In this document: piece after piece, positions 61,249-64,000 of the stretch
Position numbering within the stretch: position 1 is the first letter of the stretch
Layout: each line of letters begins with the position of its first letter
Program-made: the position numbers and the translations under genes
Assembly (NCBI RefSeq): GCF_900104745.1
Contig: NZ_LT629732.1
Span: 1,054,001-1,118,000 of the forward strand
DNA from: Actinopolymorpha singaporensis
Lineage (GTDB): Bacteria > Actinomycetota > Actinomycetes > Propionibacteriales > Actinopolymorphaceae
Length of the DNA stretch: 64,000 nt
Reading direction: 5' to 3'
Notes under the pieces: model-generated
The model's input: only the letters and a program-made list of their open reading frames with translations
Databases searched by the model: none
Told to the model about the DNA's origin: nothing

Positions 61249-63868
61249 CACCAGGAACTCCCTCGTCGGCGGTGTTCGTCGCGGCCGCCACCGCCGCCGC
61301 CACCTCGGGGGTCGCGGACTCCGCACCGGCAGGCTCGAGGGAGGGCTCGGTGGCGGACTCGGTGGCGGACTCGAGAGAGGGCTCCGTGTCGGCGAGCGGG
61401 TCTTCGAGCAGGTCGATCTCCACGACCGGCCGGTCGGGATCGAACGGCACGAGGAACGACCTGATCTCGTGCGGGGCGAAGGTCGCGCTGACCGTACGCC
61501 CGGCGAAGCCGAGGTCCAGGCTCCACGCGGCCGGCACCCCTGCCGACTCGTACGCCCGGACGACCAGGCCGTCACCGTCCTCGGCACGCTTCAGCACGGT
61601 CGTGACGACGGAGCCCGCCCTCCCGTGCTCACCCTCCACAGCGAACGACGCCGTCGCCGGTCGCACGCCCGGGTGGAACGACTCGTACGCCGGCTGGGCG
61701 GGTTCGGTCAGCTCCGCCGCCAGCCGGACGACTCCGGCGTCACGCCAGTCACCCGCATGCGGCACCAGGAGGTAGCGGAACGTCTGCCGGCCCTGGTCCT
61801 GGTAGCTGTAGAGCCCGTCAGGCTCGAGTTGACGCGGCTCGTGCCAGGCGTAGACCGGGCTCCGCGCCGCGGTGATGCCGATGTCGGAGCCGCTGACGTC
61901 GTACGCCGACTTGGCGTCGTTGACCACGGCCAGCCCGGCCCGGGTGCCGTTGGCGTGCGTGCCACTCACGTCCACCCAGGACTGGCCGGGTTCCTCCGCG
62001 CCGTCGGCCGGCCGGGTGAGGTGGCCGTACGGAATCTCGTACGCCGCCGAGGGATCCTGCAGACCGACCGGGAACCGCAGCTTCAGCAGCCGGAGCTTCT
62101 CCTGCCAGTCCAGGTCGACCCGCACCTCGAGATGCCGGGCGTCCGCACCGAGCATGATCTCCTCGACCAGCCTGGAGCGTTCGTACGTGCTCTCCACCCG
62201 GACGACGGTGCGCACCGGCCCGCTCTCCACGATCCGGGCCGAGGTGCAGGTGAACGGCGTACCCGGGCCGGCGTAGGAGACCACCCGGTGACCCCAGGTG
62301 TCGGTGGGGTCGTCGGTGACCACCGTGTGCGGCGCGTCCACTCCGGCCATCAGGTCGACGCCGGTCGCCTTGTCCAGCAGGGTGCGCAGCCAGCCGGTCG
62401 CGGGATCGACCTCGGCCCGCAGGTGAGCGTTCTCCAGCACCGGCGCGGAGGCGGGCCCGCGCACCGCGGAGCCGTGATCGCCAACGGAGCCAGGCGCCTG
62501 CGAGCCCGGCCGGATCCAGTACAGCCGGTGTCCCAACGGTGGAAGGTCTGCCGGGAACGCGATCCGCTTCGGGTTGGAGGTGGTGGCCAGCGGGCGGGTG
62601 GACTGCGAGGGCACCGGCTGTCCCGCGTCGTCCTCCACCCACGGACGCTCGATGGCCAGGCCGAACTCGCACTCGACGTCGGCGCGGACCCGCCACGGAT
62701 GAGGGTTGAACACCAGCACCGGCTGGGTGCCCTCACGGAACGGGATATCCGTGTCACGCGCCAGCGTCTGCAAGGCGAGGTTGACAGTACGCCGCGCGAT
62801 GGACCGGGCCTCGCCGAGCTGGTCGCGGGCGTCGTCGTAGGCAGGCTCGATCGACGTACCGGGCAGGATGTCGTGGAACTGGTTGAACAGCACCTGCTTC
62901 CACGCGTGCGTGAGCGACTCGTGTGGATACGGCGTGCCCGCGACGGCCGAGGCCACGCTCGCCCAGCGTTCGGCCACCACCAGCGCGTGCTCGGCGGACC
63001 GCATCCACGCCTTGATGCCGGAGTGCGCGGCGTAGCAGCCGGCCGCGTGGTGCTGGAGGTCGCCGCGCCACACCGGAAGCTCCACCCCGGAGGCGAACAC
63101 GTCCTCGACGTACGCGAGCGGGCTGGACAGCCGGAGTTCGCCGTACGCACCGAGCCGGTCCAGCCGGTGCACGCTGTCGATGTTGTCCTTGGTGGGGCCG
63201 CCGCCGTGGTCGCCGACGCCGTAGAAGACCATCGCCGAGTCGAGCCCCGGCGGTAGCTGGGCCATCGCCTTGTCGGTGTGGTGGGCGATGTCGGCCCGCG
63301 GGCTGCAGTACTCGTGGGGAATGCGGTAGGCCAGCACCCGGGATCCGTCGGCTGCCTCCCACCAGAACGGGTTGCCGGGCAGCTGCGCCTCGTGCGGGCC
63401 CGGGCGCAGGAAGCAGTACGCCTCCAGCCCCTGCTTGCGCAGGATCTGCGGAAGGGTCGCGTTGTGGCCGAACGGGTCGGCGTTCAGCCCGACCGTGGCG
63501 GCGACCCCGAACTTCTCCCGCAGGTAACGCTGGCCGAGCAGGCCCTGGCGTACGAACGACTCACCGGTGGGCACGTTGCAGTCGGGTTCGACCCACCAGC
63601 CGCCGACGTTGACCCACCGCCCGTCCGCGACCCGCTTGCGGATCTCCTCGAACAACGCGGGGTCGGCCTCCTCCACGAAGGCGAGCAACGCCACCTGATC
63701 ACAGGTGAAGACGAAGTCGGGATACTCCGCCATCCGGTGGATCGCCGACCAGAACGTCGCCCGGGCCTCCTGGAACCCCTCCGGCCACTGCCACAGCCAC
63801 ACCGGGTCGATGTGGGCGTTGCCGATCATGTGCAGGAGCCGCGCGGGCGCGGCCGCTGGTCGAGACAT
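61241..63868 (-). CDS. GH38-family alpha-mannosidase
   Basis: The 875-residue enzyme begins ARLLHMIGNAHIDPVWLWQW with the zinc-binding His/Asp of GH38, has the catalytic nucleophile Asp in GLNADPFGHNATLPQILR and a long C-terminal beta-domain. It hydrolyses alpha-mannosidic links of oligosaccharides and has no signal peptide, so it acts in the cytosol on imported sugars. ATG 63868 follows GAGGAG. It is the first gene of an operon with the SIS protein; the region 63869-64000 upstream should carry the promoter and holds no gene. Confidence 0.9.
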   Translation of the reverse strand: MSRPAAAPARLLHMIGNAHIDPVWLWQWPEGFQEARATFWSAIHRMAEYPDFVFTCDQVALLAFVEEADPALFEEIRKRVADGRWVNVGGWWVEPDCNVPTGESFVRQGLLGQRYLREKFGVAATVGLNADPFGHNATLPQILRKQGLEAYCFLRPGPHEAQLPGNPFWWEAADGSRVLAYRIPHEYCSPRADIAHHTDKAMAQLPPGLDSAMVFYGVGDHGGGPTKDNIDSVHRLDRLGAYGELRLSSPLAYVEDVFASGVELPVWRGDLQHHAAGCYAAHSGIKAWMRSAEHALVVAERWASVASAVAGTPYPHESLTHAWKQVLFNQFHDILPGTSIEPAYDDARDQLGEARSIARRTVNLALQTLARDTDIPFREGTQPVLVFNPHPWRVRADVECEFGLAIERPWVEDDAGQPVPSQSTRPLATTSNPKRIAFPADLPPLGHRLYWIRPGSQAPGSVGDHGSAVRGPASAPVLENAHLRAEVDPATGWLRTLLDKATGVDLMAGVDAPHTVVTDDPTDTWGHRVVSYAGPGTPFTCTSARIVESGPVRTVVRVESTYERSRLVEEIMLGADARHLEVRVDLDWQEKLRLLKLRFPVGLQDPSAAYEIPYGHLTRPADGAEEPGQSWVDVSGTHANGTRAGLAVVNDAKSAYDVSGSDIGITAARSPVYAWHEPRQLEPDGLYSYQDQGRQTFRYLLVPHAGDWRDAGVVRLAAELTEPAQPAYESFHPGVRPATASFAVEGEHGRAGSVVTTVLKRAEDGDGLVVRAYESAGVPAAWSLDLGFAGRTVSATFAPHEIRSFLVPFDPDRPVVEIDLLEDPLADTEPSLESATESATEPSLEPAGAESATPEVAAAVAAATNTADEGVPGDA

Positions 63869-64000
63869 TGGCGGGTGACTCCTCGGGGGGCGGGGTTGTG
63901 CGGGCGCAGCAGCTGGCATCGTTCCCACACGAACGTAGATGGCTCCCGCGATCTACGTCAACGCGCCGGCTCGGCGTCCACGTATCAGCCGGATCTACGC

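Overview
The window is high-GC actinomycete DNA: GC-rich codon use, many GTG starts, GTGA/ATGA stop-start overlaps, a bacterial proteasome activator, WhiB-era style small operons and type VII/YbaB-type partners. The order bpa, HAD phosphatase, serS, PAP2-lipid kinase, pheA, then gnd resembles the origin-proximal core of actinomycete chromosomes (my recollection of Streptomyces and Mycobacterium gene order, not a search result). The family mix suggests a soil member of the Propionibacteriales or a relative, but the genus cannot be read from the sequence.

Positions 1-14691 form an accessory island that ends at the 3' end of a tRNA-Ser(UGA) gene (14692-14782, minus strand). Its left edge holds genes typical of actinomycete integrative conjugative elements: the start of an FtsK/TraB-like translocase that runs off the window, a coupled acidic protein, a small conserved protein, a divergent XRE-TPR regulator and a NUDIX hydrolase. 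From about 4.0 to 12.1 kb base composition falls, TTA/ATA codons appear, and the cargo is odd: two small membrane proteins, a Cys/His-motif protein, a two-gene unit with an XRE-ImmA metallopeptidase, a decayed oxidoreductase, and a membrane-anchored NTPase-TPR gene that has lost its Walker A lysine and is frameshifted. A coiled-coil protein and a small alarmone synthetase lie next to the tRNA. No integrase is seen, so the island is either incomplete here or a relic.

Positions 14979-32500 carry metabolic and envelope genes: an FAD oxidoreductase, a P-loop kinase, a YbaB-like protein with its large partner, two tandem EEP phosphatases, a tightly overlapping operon (neutral-ceramidase-like protein, DegT aminotransferase, Gfo/Idh/MocA dehydrogenase), a CynX-type MFS transporter, a WecB/TagA glycosyltransferase, a nitrilase-family amidase, a MobA-like/DUF6457 fusion, a K+ channel with a TrkA domain, and a quinone oxidoreductase.

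Positions 32500-54200 are core-like: bpa, an HAD phosphatase broken by one in-frame stop, a lipoprotein, a second-type methionyl-tRNA synthetase, HAD-serS overlapping, a PAP2-diacylglycerol-kinase fusion, a 1090-residue sacsin-like ATP-binding protein, a single-domain AICAR transformylase, pheA, a TetR regulator, a DUF418 membrane protein, an aldo/keto reductase, an RpiB-like isomerase, and anmK-gnd overlapping. Two 14-bp parS-like palindromes occur at 20447 and 51426; the second is the centre of a perfect 36-bp inverted repeat.

Positions 54200-64000 hold small regulatory and catabolic units: SRPBCC-ArsR, WYL regulator, alpha/beta hydrolases, an aldo/keto reductase divergent from a small HTH protein with two perfect palindromic operators between them, a 16-copy minisatellite, and a GH38 alpha-mannosidase overlapping a GmhA-like SIS protein.
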